This document shows positions 34,706-46,347 of a stretch of 64,000 bases of DNA, one piece after another (the stretch's first letter is position 1; the number at the start of each line of letters is the position of its first letter). Both the position numbers and the translations under genes were made by a program. The notes beneath the pieces were generated by a model. That model had not been told where the DNA came from, made no database searches, and was given only the letters and a program-made list of their open reading frames with translations. This DNA comes from Chromera velia (taxonomy: Eukaryota > Sar > Chromeraceae). The stretch is taken from the NCBI GenBank assembly GCA_018398765.1, contig JAHBMJ010000676.1:61178-125177 (forward strand), given 5' to 3'.

Positions 34706-36955
34706 TGTCCATATTTTGACCCAGATTAGCCCCTTCCTAGTAGAATTTTCGAAATTATCACAGAGACACTGTCAAGCTAACTTGGCAAGCATTCTGAGTT
34801 TTTGTGTTTACTTCTCATGCACTTTGTGTTCCATTCCTTGCCTCCTCGGTCTGTCCAGGGGACCCATGATGTGGGATCTCTCTTTGGTCGATCTGATTCT
34901 CATGCAGATACTTGCATATGATATTGCGTGCAGGTACGTCTTCAATTATGCTTCAAGTACTTGGATAATCGTAGGAGCCTCGAGCGTCTAGCGATGGTCA
35001 ATCTTGCTTCAATGAGTCTTGGTTGAATTCTTTGATCTTAGTCAGTCGTGGGTAAAAATGTAGGTAGGTGTGCCGGGGGGTATATTTTGTGTGGTAATCT
35101 TTCAGTGCTGAATCTCTAAAAGATAAGCTCTAGGTTTGTTTCTAATAACAGTGAAATTTTTCTGTGTCTGTTATGTGTTAAAAAGTTGTTTTCTGTCCTT
35201 TTCTCTGCTGTCTAGTCTGCTGCTTTGTATCCGCCCCCCCCAGCCCCCTACATTTTTATCAAGAAGGCCCTGGGGCTGTTGTCAGTCAAAAGGAACCCCT
35301 CTTCAAACCCCCCTGCATTTTTACCCAGATCACGTACTTTTCTTTGCTTTTACACCCCTGCTCTCCTTTTTTTTTATTGCAGTCCATCCTGTTTGACAGT
35401 GTTGTTTCTGTTTAAACCATGCTTTATTTCTTTTGAACCATAACAGTGGCCTTTTGGAGATCTTTCTGCCCCTGTTTCTCTTGCTGAAAGGAATTTAACC
35501 ACCGCAGAGATACTTTTTCTTATAAAGGTTGCAAGTGTACGTGACGGTACTTGATAACCCAGCCTCCGCTAGCCTCTGCACTGCAGAATAAGGTGAAAAA
35601 AAAGACCTTCGATCGTTTAATTAAAGTTAAAAATTTTAATTTTGCTTTTAATTTTAGGATATTAAGGATAATATAAGATAAACATACTATTAGTGTGTAA
35701 GTAAATATGACTTAGAGATCAATGTGTCAAACTTTTGCATTTTATTCATTTTTTCTAGAGTTAACAATCAGTTTTAAGGTGAATCCGATTGTAAATGCGC
35801 CACAGGCAGAAATTTGTTTTTTGCGCCTGTTTAGTTATTCTTTTTAGTGTTGATTGTCAGTCTTTTTTTTTTATAAAAGTGCTCCAAATCTTTCATTTTT
35901 CATCTTTCATTTTTCTTAAAAATGCCACTGATCTTTCCGAGTGGGGTGCCCGCACCAAGTGCCACTCCAAGCATCCTAATCATGTGCAACGACGTTCACA
36001 TCTCACTCCCCGTCTACCACCATCCCTTCGCTCTAGGACTTGCAGAACACAGACGTGTGTTCATCAACAAGGTCCTCAACTTTGCTATGGACCCGTCCTT
36101 CCCTGAATATTTACATATCACCTTCGCTCTGGTGATCTGCCAACTGCCTTTGCTCTAGCACAAACGCACACGCCCTTTCTACAATATGCAACGTGAGAAG
36201 GAGTGTGCGGGCTTCCCGCCTGCACGCCGAACTAAGCAAAACTCAGCATGCGGCTGCCATGTTCCCTCTGTGGTGCAGCAAAGATTCTTTTCTCCTCTAT
36301 GGCGGCTCTCAATCCGCTGTGGTAGGTTTATTATGAACAACAAGGTCACCAGGACGTAGAAAAACCACTTACAAGCACTGGAGCCCAACACGCCATCATC
36401 GTTCAGATCTCTCTACGAGGGAGAAGGAGGCAGATGGTATGTAAGGGAAGGGGAAGAAAGACAGACTGCACGGACTTCTTCTGTTTTCCTTTGAGTCATA
36501 AACCCTGATCACCAACTCACCCACAAAACACACGTTGCTCAACCCACCATCATCTTTTAGCTCCTTTAAGTTTTAAAAGGATGAAGGAAGCGATAGACAA
36601 GGGACAGGGGAAGAATAGATAGAATCGGTCTGATTGTACAATGGCATGTTCTTTCTCTTCTCACTTCGAGTTTCAATTCACGATCACAAACATACTCTGC
36701 ATTTCCAGTTTCACAAGAAAACTCTCTAGGATAACTCTAAGATAAAAACTTATATAAGCTCTTAGCTTTAAGAGTCTTAGTTTAGCTTTTAGTCTAGTTT
36801 TTAGTGATTTTCTTATTTCTAGGGCTTTCTAGGATTTACTAGTGGCTAGGCTAGTGGTGTTGACTGTGTTATGTCATCTTCAGTGCTGTCGAAAGTGACT
36901 TCCAGACTCTAACCTCAAATCTACTTCAAATCTGGTCAGATTTGAGCTTGAAGCT

Positions 36956-37016
36956 CAAATCAAATCAAATCAAATTAAATCAAATCAAATCCTATCAAAT
37001 CAAATCTGGTCACTAC
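36956..37016. repeat. (CAAAT)n pentanucleotide repeat
   Basis: About ten CAAAT units with occasional substitutions near the right side of the AT-rich island. Confidence 0.85.
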
Positions 37017-37320
37017 TGTTAACCCACACTTGTCAGAATATAGGTAGCCAATTAACCCGGTCCGGTCAATCCTCTTCTGGGGGTCTTATAGGGGAAGTGT
37101 CCGAAAATGATAAAATCATCGGCGTATCCAATGTACCTAGCAATGCACATACCCCAAACATAAATGATATTTTATTTTAAAGTCATGCACATCATTTATT
37201 AATTTAATTTTATTTTGTATAAATATATGCATGCAAATGTAACTTGAAATGTTTCTAAAATAAAATTTTGATCATTAACGATTGTAAATTATATTACTAC
37301 AGCTAGATTACTAGCAATTA

Positions 37321-38263
37321 AAGCAAATTTTGTATACGTTTTCGGCCTTTAAAAGTACTCTGCAGATCCAATATGCGGTTGCGAATGCAGTGTCAGACAA
37401 AAGCCAATTTATGCTGATAAATAAGTATTTGAATGTATGCTCGATGACCTTCAAGAAGGCCAGAAATGGGGAAAAAGTAGGAGAAATGGCTCATCTTCGT
37501 CTACCAATCAATGCAACCGTCCTTCCATTAAACATTCTTTTCCATGCTTTCTTTTGCCCCCGCCGGTTTCTCTTGAAAGAATCAAGGGGCCTCACTCTCA
37601 GAACGTCGATTGCCATCGCCGACGCTGAAGCATTCCCGATTGTCGTTCAAAGGGATTCCATTCCTCACTCACTCATGTACGTTAGTTGGTTGGTTGGCAG
37701 GTGGTGGGAAGGAATCAGAAAAGCATCTGGAAGGAAGGTCGGGAGCCCAAAACCCATCAGGAAGGCCAATCGAATTCATGCATCATTTCACGAAGAGGCC
37801 TTCCAGCAACCTTCCACCGTTCATTTTGTTCACTCCCTTCCCTCCACTGACCCCCCCGTTTGCCTTGCCCCATCATACGCCTCCCCTTTCCCTACTCCCC
37901 CCCTCCTTACGGGCACATAGATTTTCTCTTGAGAGAAAAGACCAAAGAAAGACAGGACAGAAAGAGAGCAAAGACTAACCGCACGCTCATTTGATGGCCG
38001 TTCACTCCCCCCCACCCCCAGCCCAGCCCAACCCAAGTGAAACGAACCAACCAATGAGCTTCCGAGAAACCAACGCCACCAAACAACGAAGAGCTGACGT
38101 TCCTGTAACCTTTTTCCTTTCCACCCTACTGTTTTGCTCCTTTAAAATTCTTCCCTCTTCCCTCTAAAAAACAAGCCAAGCCGGTCAAGGCAGCGCTCTC
38201 CTTTCACACCCGTTCTCTCTCTCTTCTTCGGACCCTTTCTCTTTATTGCCTTCCTTCTTTCCT
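37321..38263. other. Intergenic DNA downstream of the GAS2-like gene
   Basis: Open frames up to 196 residues (37330-37920, +) occur, but they show no recognisable motif and no splice continuity. The part next to 38264 would carry the 3' UTR of the minus-strand gene. Confidence 0.5.
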
Positions 38264-39244
38264 TCACTTGCCCACCCCAGGCGACCCCCTCTTCTCCTTC
38301 ACGCCCCCCGCAGCTGCCTTGGCCTTTGCCTTGGCACGAGAGGCAGGCCGAGAGGCACCTCCAGAAGCAGCGGCAGGGGCGCTGGGGGGAGAGACAGAGG
38401 GATGAGCAGAGCTGGAAGAAGCAGCTGCCGCACTGGCAGTGCTGGGAGGGGCTTCTTTGGCCTTCTCCTTGTCCTTCGGCTGCACTTGTCCGGTTGCGTG
38501 AAGGACAGAGGGAATGGGTGTGCATTTGGGCGGTCGGCCTCTCATGAGGACATCTACCCCCTTCAGTTTTTTATTCTCTTTCTTGTCCTCTTCTCGTGCA
38601 CCTGGTCCACCTACTCTGGGCTTGCCCGGCTGTCTGGCAGCACAATCTGGTCTCTCTCTGACAGAGTCCTGTCGGCGTGTGGCCCCCCTGGCAAGGAGAC
38701 GGCCTGAGGAGGGGAGGGGGCAAGCAACAGAGCTCTCTGTAGTGGGTTGTTTGCTTCGAGGGGGCCCCCCTCTGTTGACGTTTTTCTTCTCTCTCTGCAG
38801 TCTCTCCTTCTCCTTTCTCTCGTCCTCTTCCTCCTTGATGATCTCCGCCATGGCCTCCCTCTGCTTCAACTCAAATTTGTCCATGAAGCGGTCCAGAGGT
38901 CCCCACGCATCCTGCCACTCCGAGCATTTGACTGCATGCAGGAAGAAGAAGACACAGAGAGGCCGAACAGAGGCATCCATCAACAGAGAGAGAGATACAT
39001 CTACTTGTCTGTGTAGGAGTTTTTGTTTTCAAAAGGCCGTCTCGCCAAGCAGAGACGTTCACAGACCACCACTAAACAACACGAAAGGAGGAGGGAATTG
39101 AGAGTGAGACAAAACCGGTTTGGCTCGATGCAGATACAGATGCATATGTGATCTGCCTAGGCTCTCCAGGAAAACAGAAGCACCAACGTACCAGCCTTTT
39201 TTTGCATCAATCTTTAAAGAAAAGGTACTCCCTAACAGGTACGT

Positions 39245-39316
<72 letters not shown>

Positions 39317-40166
39317 CGACCGACTGACCGAGGAGTTTTCTGTTCACAGGGAGAATCTTCGCAGCAAACTGGATTCGTCCGAACATGTAGACCCCTTCAT
39401 TGATCCTTCGGACACGAACCTCCGAGTCTGCACACAAACAGACAAACACGGAAAGAAAGAGACAACGTGTCCAGATTTCTTTTTCGCTCAGTAGGTAGAA
39501 AGGGAGAGAGACAAGGAGAGTGGATGCGTGACCGATCAGCAAGGCTTACAAAGGTGCAGCAAAGAAGGGAGGGTTGTTCATTTCTAGTTTCTACTGGGGT
39601 GGAAGGAGACAGGGTTGTCGTGTCTAGTCAGTGAGAAGGGAGCAAGAACGTGGAGAGGAAGGGAGAATGGCCTCTGCCAAACAGGTCTAGAAAGAAAAAA
39701 AGCGGAGTTCCAAGCGGGGGGCGGGCTATGAGGCTGGTGATTGAAATGTGAAGGACTTTTTTGTCTACTTGAATCATTTCTTTTTCGAAGAAAGACGAAT
39801 GGTAGAGAAGACTGACTGTAGAGGTTGAACTGCTTCTCCATTTCGATGTCAACATGATCAATCTGCAAACAAAGACGATGCAGATGGGAAAATCCATTCG
39901 GAGAGGTAGAGGAACAGAACGAAAGAAGGCAAAGAAGGAAAAACCAAGATTCCGTTCTTGATAACGGAGAGACACAATCAACGGAACACACGCCTGATCA
40001 CGTGTTTGTCGGGAATTCCTCACTTTCTTCACCTTTTCCTTCCAACAGCCTCCTCTCACTCTTTCTCTTCTTTCTTTCTTTCTCTCTCTCTTTCTTTCTT
40101 TCTGTCGTTCCTTCCTTCCTTCCTTCTTTTCTTCCTTCCTTCCTTCCTTCCTTCCCTTCCCTTCCC

Positions 40167-40200
<34 letters not shown>

Positions 40201-40224
40201 CTTCCTTCCTTCCTTCCTTCCTTC

Positions 40225-40256
<32 letters not shown>

Positions 40257-43200
40257 TCCCCTCTTTCTTTCTTTTTTTCTTTCTTTCTTCCTTCCTTCCT
40301 TTCTCTCTGACCTTTATGGTCTTCGAATTCGGGTCCTTGAATTTCGACTCGTAGGGGAACTTCGGGTTGCCCGCCTTCTTCACATTCAGACTGCAGCCAT
40401 CCATCCATCCATCCATCCATCCATGTATCCGTGCAGAGAGAGCCATTCCATTCCATTCAGCAGGCAGTAAGGAAGAGAGGGCGGGAAGCTGCGACTAAGA
40501 GAGCGGGCGGAATGCAGAGATAGCGGGCGGAAGGAAACATAAGCGGGGGCCGCGATGGATGAAGAGAGAAACAAAAACCAAGGGAGACCAAGAGGAAAAA
40601 GAAAATGGCGAAGAGGAAAAGGAGGAAAGAAGCCGCCAAAGAGCAGCAAAGGAAGCATGTACGAAGGAACGACAGCCAGCCGAAGAGACAACGAGACAGA
40701 CAATAGACCCATGCAATGGCTGACTGACTTGGCCTCTCGAGCAGGCACGTAGATGCCGCTTTTTTGGATTTTGGGGATGTGCGAGGTGCCTCTGGAAGGA
40801 GAGTGATCGATGATCCCGAAGATCGGACGCCCGTGATACCCCCTCTGTTGCACTGGTGAGACGCCCCCTCTGGGAGTCAGCAGAGCCTGAAACCCCATTC
40901 CTCCTGCCTCTGCTGCTGCCTGTGCGAGGGCGGAGGCCCTGCGAGGTGTCAGGGGCAGTGCGAAGTTTCCAACGAGGGGGGAGGTGGGAGGGTGGGCCAC
41001 TCCCGCCCCTCCTGCTGCTGCAGCTGCATTAGACGAGTCGTCCCCCCCGAATGTTGAGAGGAGAGGAAGGGGGGGGCTGGACGGACTCAGGGGGCGACAG
41101 GCCAAGGCGAGGGCCTCAAGGGGGGGGGAGAGGGAGAGGTCGGCAGGGATCGGCCAGTTAGGTTGCTGGCGGGTGGGTGCGTGTGTGTTGGGACGCGCAC
41201 TTCCTCCAGGCGTTGCGTTCGATCTCGGAGACAGAGGGGCCTCTCGTCGCGCCGCTCTCTGTTCCCGTCTAATTTGTTGGAGCTGTTCTGTTGTCATAGA
41301 GGCAACAGACAGGGGAACAGGCCGGGGGTTTGTGGGGTTTCGGGTAGGTGGTCGGGGTGCTTGCTCGTCTGTCGGGCCAGAGAGGGCTTGCTTCAAATAT
41401 GAAGTCAGGCGGTTGGCTTCTAGTTTCCTTTGCCGGGCCTGGGGGGCGGAGTTTGCGTGTGCTGTGGCAACAGGCAGGGGGGGGTGGTTGATCTTGAGCT
41501 CTTGGAATCCGCATTCCTCTAATTGCTCTGGAAGGAGGCTGTATTTCTTTTGAACTACATCTCTCTGTTCATTTCGGAGAGAGTGGAATTCCTCCCAGCG
41601 GGAGTGCAGGAAAGATTGGGTGCACCCCTCGGCCTTTTGGATTTCTTTTGCCAACTCTCCTAGCATCATGTTGACGTCTGTGAGAACGACAGAGAGGTCG
41701 TTCACTGTCAAGTCAACCTTCTTGAGGACTTTCTGCAGCTCCTCAACTCTCGTGGGACAAGCAGGGTGGAGGGTGCAGAAAAGGGTGTAGAGGTGTTTCC
41801 GCAGGTCTTGGAGACCCTCAGTTGCCTCCTTTCTTTGGGGTTCTGGCTGTGGGGGCTTCTCTGCAATGTCGTCCTTGGGCTCTTCAACCTTTTTCTCGAT
41901 GTCAATTGCTTTTGACGAAGAAGAAGAAGAAGAGGACGAAGAGGATGACGACAGTTCTCCCTCCTGCTCCTTCTCCGTCTCCTTCTCTTTTGGCTCGGCA
42001 GGCGCCTCCTCAGGAGGGTCAGCCACAACGCCCACCTGCACGTGGGAGTGACTGGATGGGTTGGTGATCGATCTGGAGAGTCCTTCCTTCAATGCAGACA
42101 GGCAGAGAGCGACACAGAGACTACAGGGGGGAATGGGGAGCTCCTGGGGACTTTCTGTGTGTCTGTGTTTCTCGTTTCTTTTTTTCTTCCTTCAGTGAGT
42201 CGGTCTCTGATCTCGAGGACCTGTCTGCTGTGTTCAGGCAGCAACTCCCTGGCTTTGCTCCCTCTGTGTCTGGAAAAAAGGAGAATAAAGATAGGCACAT
42301 GCGCTGACTGACTGACCGGTATGAGATGCAGCAGGGGTTTGGGACGCGAGCGAGATTTGGATTGGCCCCCGCCCTCCTCCTTGACCATCATAGGCTGAGG
42401 GAACGGGCTGGGGGCGTTTCTGTCGACGTTGTTGGTGTTTGGACGCGGGAACGCTGGGAATGGTTTGAGTTGGCAAGGAGGCAATCCATACTGCTTCTCC
42501 AGCCTTCTGACCTCACCCTGAAAGGAAAAAAACAGGATGGGAAGGAAGGAAGGAAGGTGATCGTGAACGGTTGTTTGGCAAAAGAACGAACGCACGGATG
42601 GATGAGTGGATCAAAAGTTAAGGGATGAAGAGGGAAGCCAATGGGAAGGGGGGCGTGTGTGCAGAGGCAGAAAGCAGCGAGGCTTGACCCACAGGAAAGA
42701 GAGTCTAGGAGAGAAAGACGCCAGGCAACCAAACGAAGGAAGGAAGGGGAAGGAGGACTTCAATCTGTTTGAGAAGGAGAGGAGGCCGTTCAGAAAGGAA
42801 GACGCTTTCCCCCCCCAGCTACACGGACCTCTGTCGAGCTATACGCCTCATGGGCCTCCTGTTGAAACCGTCTGCAAGAATCGAGGAAAGCAGACAAGGG
42901 AGGGGGGAGGGAAGGGAAGAAGCAATGAGAGGATGCAGGGAGCCTTATGTGACAGATTGATGGAGGGGGGAGGGCAACAGTCCTGGATGGCACCTTCCAC
43001 TCCGTTCATTGATTTACAAGTACTTGGAAGGGCAGGAAAGGACAAAGTGGGAGCACTTACAGGATCTCTGTATTGAGAAGAACTTGCTGCTGCTGTTGGT
43101 GTTGATGTTGACTCTGCACACAACAGAAGGGGAGTGACCGTTCAAACGCTAGCACACAACTGATACGTACATGGTGAGAAATGCAGACATCCAGAGGCAT

Positions 43201-43326
43201 TCTTGTGGAGCCCCCTTTAGCGACCCGGGGTTGCCTCCGCATCCCTTCAAATGGACGAGAACAACAGTGTGTGCCAGAGCGCAGAAGCGGAACGGAGTAG
43301 TTCAAATTCGTTTGCCTTGCCTCCAT
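38264..43326 (-). CDS. GAS2-like domain protein with coiled-coil and disordered regions
   Basis: Ten-exon model, read right to left: 43326-43167, 43113-43061, 42517-42309, 42269-42152, 42035-40729, 40390-40312, 39862-39817, 39427-39329, 39231-39184, 38931-38264. Phases agree, giving about 928 residues. The large exon encodes a Ser/Glu-rich stretch, then a helical segment (EELQKVLKKVDLTVNDLSV) and Pro/Ser-rich disorder. Toward the C-terminus, VRRINEGVYMFGRIQFAAKIL, then LKIDAKKGWYV and GPLDRFMDKFE, resemble a GAS2 (microtubule-binding) fold: a G-x-Y strand, a charged turn, GW, then FL/M-x-K. The tail is Lys/Ala/Pro-rich. The start and first two exons, and the 42152/42035 junction, are the weakest parts. 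The family call is inference from pattern. Confidence 0.6.
39246..39311. repeat. (CA)n(GA)n compound microsatellite in GAS2-like gene intron
   Basis: A CA run (39246-39283) passes directly into a GA run (to 39311), immediately downstream, in transcript sense, of the donor at 39328. Confidence 0.9.
40070..40310. repeat. Homopyrimidine (CTTT/CCTT)n tract in GAS2-like gene intron
   Basis: About 240 bases of almost pure C/T on the + strand, so polypurine in the transcript. It sits between the exons ending 40312 and starting 39862. Confidence 0.9.
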
Positions 43327-44141
43327 TCATGAAATGAAAATCCGTGCAATCTTCTCTTCACTCATTACACTGTATTTCCTCGCAATCCAGTCAAGCAATG
43401 AAACGAAAGCAAAATAGTGCCGGTGCTAGGGAAGTCAGATAGTGGGCGAGCACAAAGCGGGTTGCGAAGCCAATCAAGAGAGCGTCGTGTTGTTGTTCGA
43501 GCACGAATTCTGACGAGAGGAAGCAGACGAGAGGACAGGAGAAGAGCTGACCATCGTGTAGTGCCTCGGTGGAGGTGCGAAGCTTCCTCTCGGAAGACGC
43601 GGAACGGAGGCAAACTGCCACATCTGTAGATCAGGATCGAGAGAGAAAGAAGTCTGCTTTGTGTGTACGTATCCAGACGATCGATCGAGTTTCACCTTGC
43701 GAGTGCCACCCAGCGAGTCACTCTAACTGAATGTCCCCCAACAATACCGGATGGTTCACTTTTCTGCACTTCTTTTTGTTGTTCCGTTCCTATTTGTGAA
43801 TATCTGGAACAAACGCTTTGTGAGAGAGCGACACGACAGTGTCTCTTGATACCGACAAATCGAACGACACGAACTTCAGAACGAATGAACAATCTTCTAA
43901 ACAGAAGCACTGATCAAAGCTAGTAGAGCAGAATCCGGCTGTCGGCTTCTAAGGGACTCAATCACTGCTTTTCTGCCCAGCATTATTGAATGTTATGTAT
44001 TGAGTCTTCCAGGATCACCAGGATCGAGGATGATCGAGGTCGCACCATTCGATCATGCACCTGCAGGCTCAATGCAGGCTCATTATAGCTAGCTCCTGTA
44101 TAGCTCCTGTATCGGTCTCCGTGTGTATGCATTTTCCAGCC

Positions 44142-44161
44142 AAAAAAAAAATTTTTTTTTT
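44142..44161. repeat. A10T10 perfect palindrome
   Basis: Ten A followed by ten T, self-complementary, in AT-rich repeat DNA. Confidence 0.9.
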
Positions 44162-44662
44162 AATTTTATGGTCGTTTTTTGTTAGACAGAGACTATAGGA
44201 ATGAGTGGGCACGTGGCCCCGGAGGGCGGAGCGAGGCTTGAAACATGTTCGCACGGAGCTCTCCGCCCGGGGGGCACTTAATCCCCCGCGACTCCTTCCT
44301 CCAACACCTGAGGCAACACTCACGGGAGCGCACACACAGGCCCCGGCATGCCCTCACAACTTGACGGAGCGGCCCCTAGCTGCCTGGGTTCCACACCGAT
44401 GCATCAATAGCCCCACGGAGGGTGGAGCTGTAATTTATTTATGCCCTCCGGGCCCTTTGGAGTTGCGAGTGGAGTAAGCGGCTCTGTAGCTGTACCCTAT
44501 ACTATACGCTCAGCATAGTATGCTGGGACGTGCCTATAAACACCCAAACTGCACCATCAAATTTTCTTATATATAAATGCTATAGGCTTGTGGTTATTTG
44601 TGGTACAGGATGCGTACCTCTGTATTTTAAGTTTGTATCTTGTTAGATCTTGTTATCTCTTG

Positions 44663-44896
44663 AACCTCCCTGAACCTAAGTGCTACTTAAAAAAATATAA
44701 TCAAGATGATCTCTATCTGCGGCATTGTTTTTCAAGAGACTGTCCACCCCTGCGGCATAGATGGTCAAGACACCATCCAGATATGCAGCTTTGGCTTTCA
44801 AAACACCATAAATGATCCACGCCTGCGGTGCAGACTTTCAAGCTTATCCAAAAATACAGCTTGAACTTTTAAGTGGTAGTTAGGTTTAGGGAGGTC
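44663..44896. mobile_element. MITE with 8-bp target-site duplication, copy 2
   Basis: Same family as 29741-30230. It starts ACCTCCCTGAACCTAAGTGC and ends with TTAGGTTTAGGGAGGTC. A perfect 8-bp direct repeat, ATCTCTTG, flanks it at 44655-44662 and 44897-44904. The body is 234 bp, about half the length of copy 1, and carries four diverged units containing CTGCGG and ending in TCAAG or TCAAA. It is non-coding. Confidence 0.85.
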
Positions 44897-45380
44897 ATCT
44901 CTTGCTATCGTGTTTTTCCCAAAGTTTCCACTTCTAGTGACTTCTGGCCAGTTCCTACCAGTTCGATAAAGTCTAATAAAGTTAAACAAAGTCTATCACC
45001 TGAATATTTCATCGATCCATCAATCTTTTAAAATTACTAGCTCAGAATTTTAATTTCCTATGTTTTACTGTTTTAAAGATTGGAGGTTCTTGAAACTCTA
45101 TAAAACCCATTGACCACTTCAGGATATCACTTTTTCAGCTTCAGCCGTACCCGGTTGTATGTCCTGGACTATCAGTAACTGTCAGCTTTTCTGCAACTTT
45201 GAAAAATTGTTTTTGTGAATGTTTCCTTCGTTAACACGGAAAGCAGCTAATGGCAGTTCCCTCTATAAATCTGGGGACTCTTTAAAATTTTTTAGTATTT
45301 ACTTAGGCATCCGTTTCACTTTTATTCTTTGAAATCACGAGCCTTCATCTGCGTACATGGATAAAGATGGGGCGGCATAG

Positions 45381-46316
45381 TCAGAGTCGAACTCCCGAGC
45401 GTCCCCCTTGAGCACCGGTCAGAGAGAGAAGAGCCGAAGCGGCCACCCGGGCAATCACGGGCACGCTCACGGAGTTTCCGATCATCGCTGTCTGCTGCTT
45501 CGTGGAGACATCTGGAGGGAACACGAAGGAGTCCTTGAAACCAGAAATCCTGCGTGCGTGCGTCAACGGATGGAAGGATGCATGCATGCGAAATGGGGTC
45601 AAAAGACTGACGCGCTGCCAGTCAAAAAACAAGACAGATGAAAGCTCCGACATCGATCCGTCTCCAAGACATCTTCCGCTAGGTTGCAAACAATCAAACA
45701 ACCAGCCAAGGACGCGAAGACCCGGCCGAACGAGAAGCTGTCGCAGGGAGAGATTTGTGTGAGCGCATGAGGTGGACAGTCAAGTGTGTACAACAAACAA
45801 AGGCAGATAAAAGGACAGGGAGACGGCTTACGGGCAGATAAAGGCCAGAAATAAGACAGCAAGATGAAGGCGGCGGATACACTAAAGAGTAAAACGGAAA
45901 AAGTAAAGAAGCATATACGGACAAGAAAAGGCAGGCAAGCAGAAAGAAAAGCAAAGCAAAGAAAAGAAAATAAAGCAGAGCCACTTTTCTTTTTTGTTCT
46001 GTCTTCAAAGATCAGTTTGCCATGACTGTATCTGCCTGCCGGTGCGTGTCGGGCTTGCTCTCTTCACCTCCCTCTCTCTCTGTCTCCCCCTCCCTCTAGT
46101 CGGAAGACAAACAAACAAACAAACGCACGATGCAATTATTGCCGGACCCCCCACCTGAGCATCTCCCTTGGAGTCAGGTGCCGCACCGTTTCTGTTTGTG
46201 GATCCACCAGGCGAAACCTGACAGCGAGGCAGATACATAGACAGACCATATGTTTAAAAAACAAGATAGGCACACAGATAGACAGACACACGGTGGGGAA
46301 ACAAACGGAGGGACAG

Positions 46317-46347
<31 letters not shown>

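Larger units (their letters stand above)
28740..37320. other. AT-rich island of mobile-element remains
   Basis: Base composition shifts abruptly at about 28740, where (AT)n runs at 28796-28823 and 28917-28943 begin. The island ends near 37320. It holds nested inverted-repeat elements, a copia-type RNase H remnant, hairpins and tandem duplications (separate entries). The only intact frames are short, for example 35922-36158 (+, 78 residues, MPLIFPSG start), which resembles nothing I recognise. Confidence 0.7.
43327..45380. other. Intergenic DNA between GAS2-like gene and DNMT2
   Basis: 43327-43980 should contain the promoter of the minus-strand GAS2-like gene; no clear core element was recognised. 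43980-45360 is AT-rich repeat DNA with an A10T10 palindrome at 44142-44161, a GC-rich imperfect hairpin at 44216-44275 and a MITE at 44663-44896. Confidence 0.6.

Noticed and set aside
39059-39183. Longer version of the GAS2-like exon (reading on through SVFLESLGRSHMHLYLH)
   Set aside because: Ending the exon at 39184 (donor GTGCTTC) gives the right phase for the next exon and a coherent GW...LDRFMDKFE pattern. The extension would need a weak donor much later.
40002-40310. Open frames rich in Phe/Leu/Ser (or Lys/Glu/Arg on the other strand) at 40002-40310, 47206-47418, 48839-49216 and 50037-50442
   Set aside because: They are translations of pure pyrimidine or purine repeats inside introns of the GAS2-like and DNMT2 genes.
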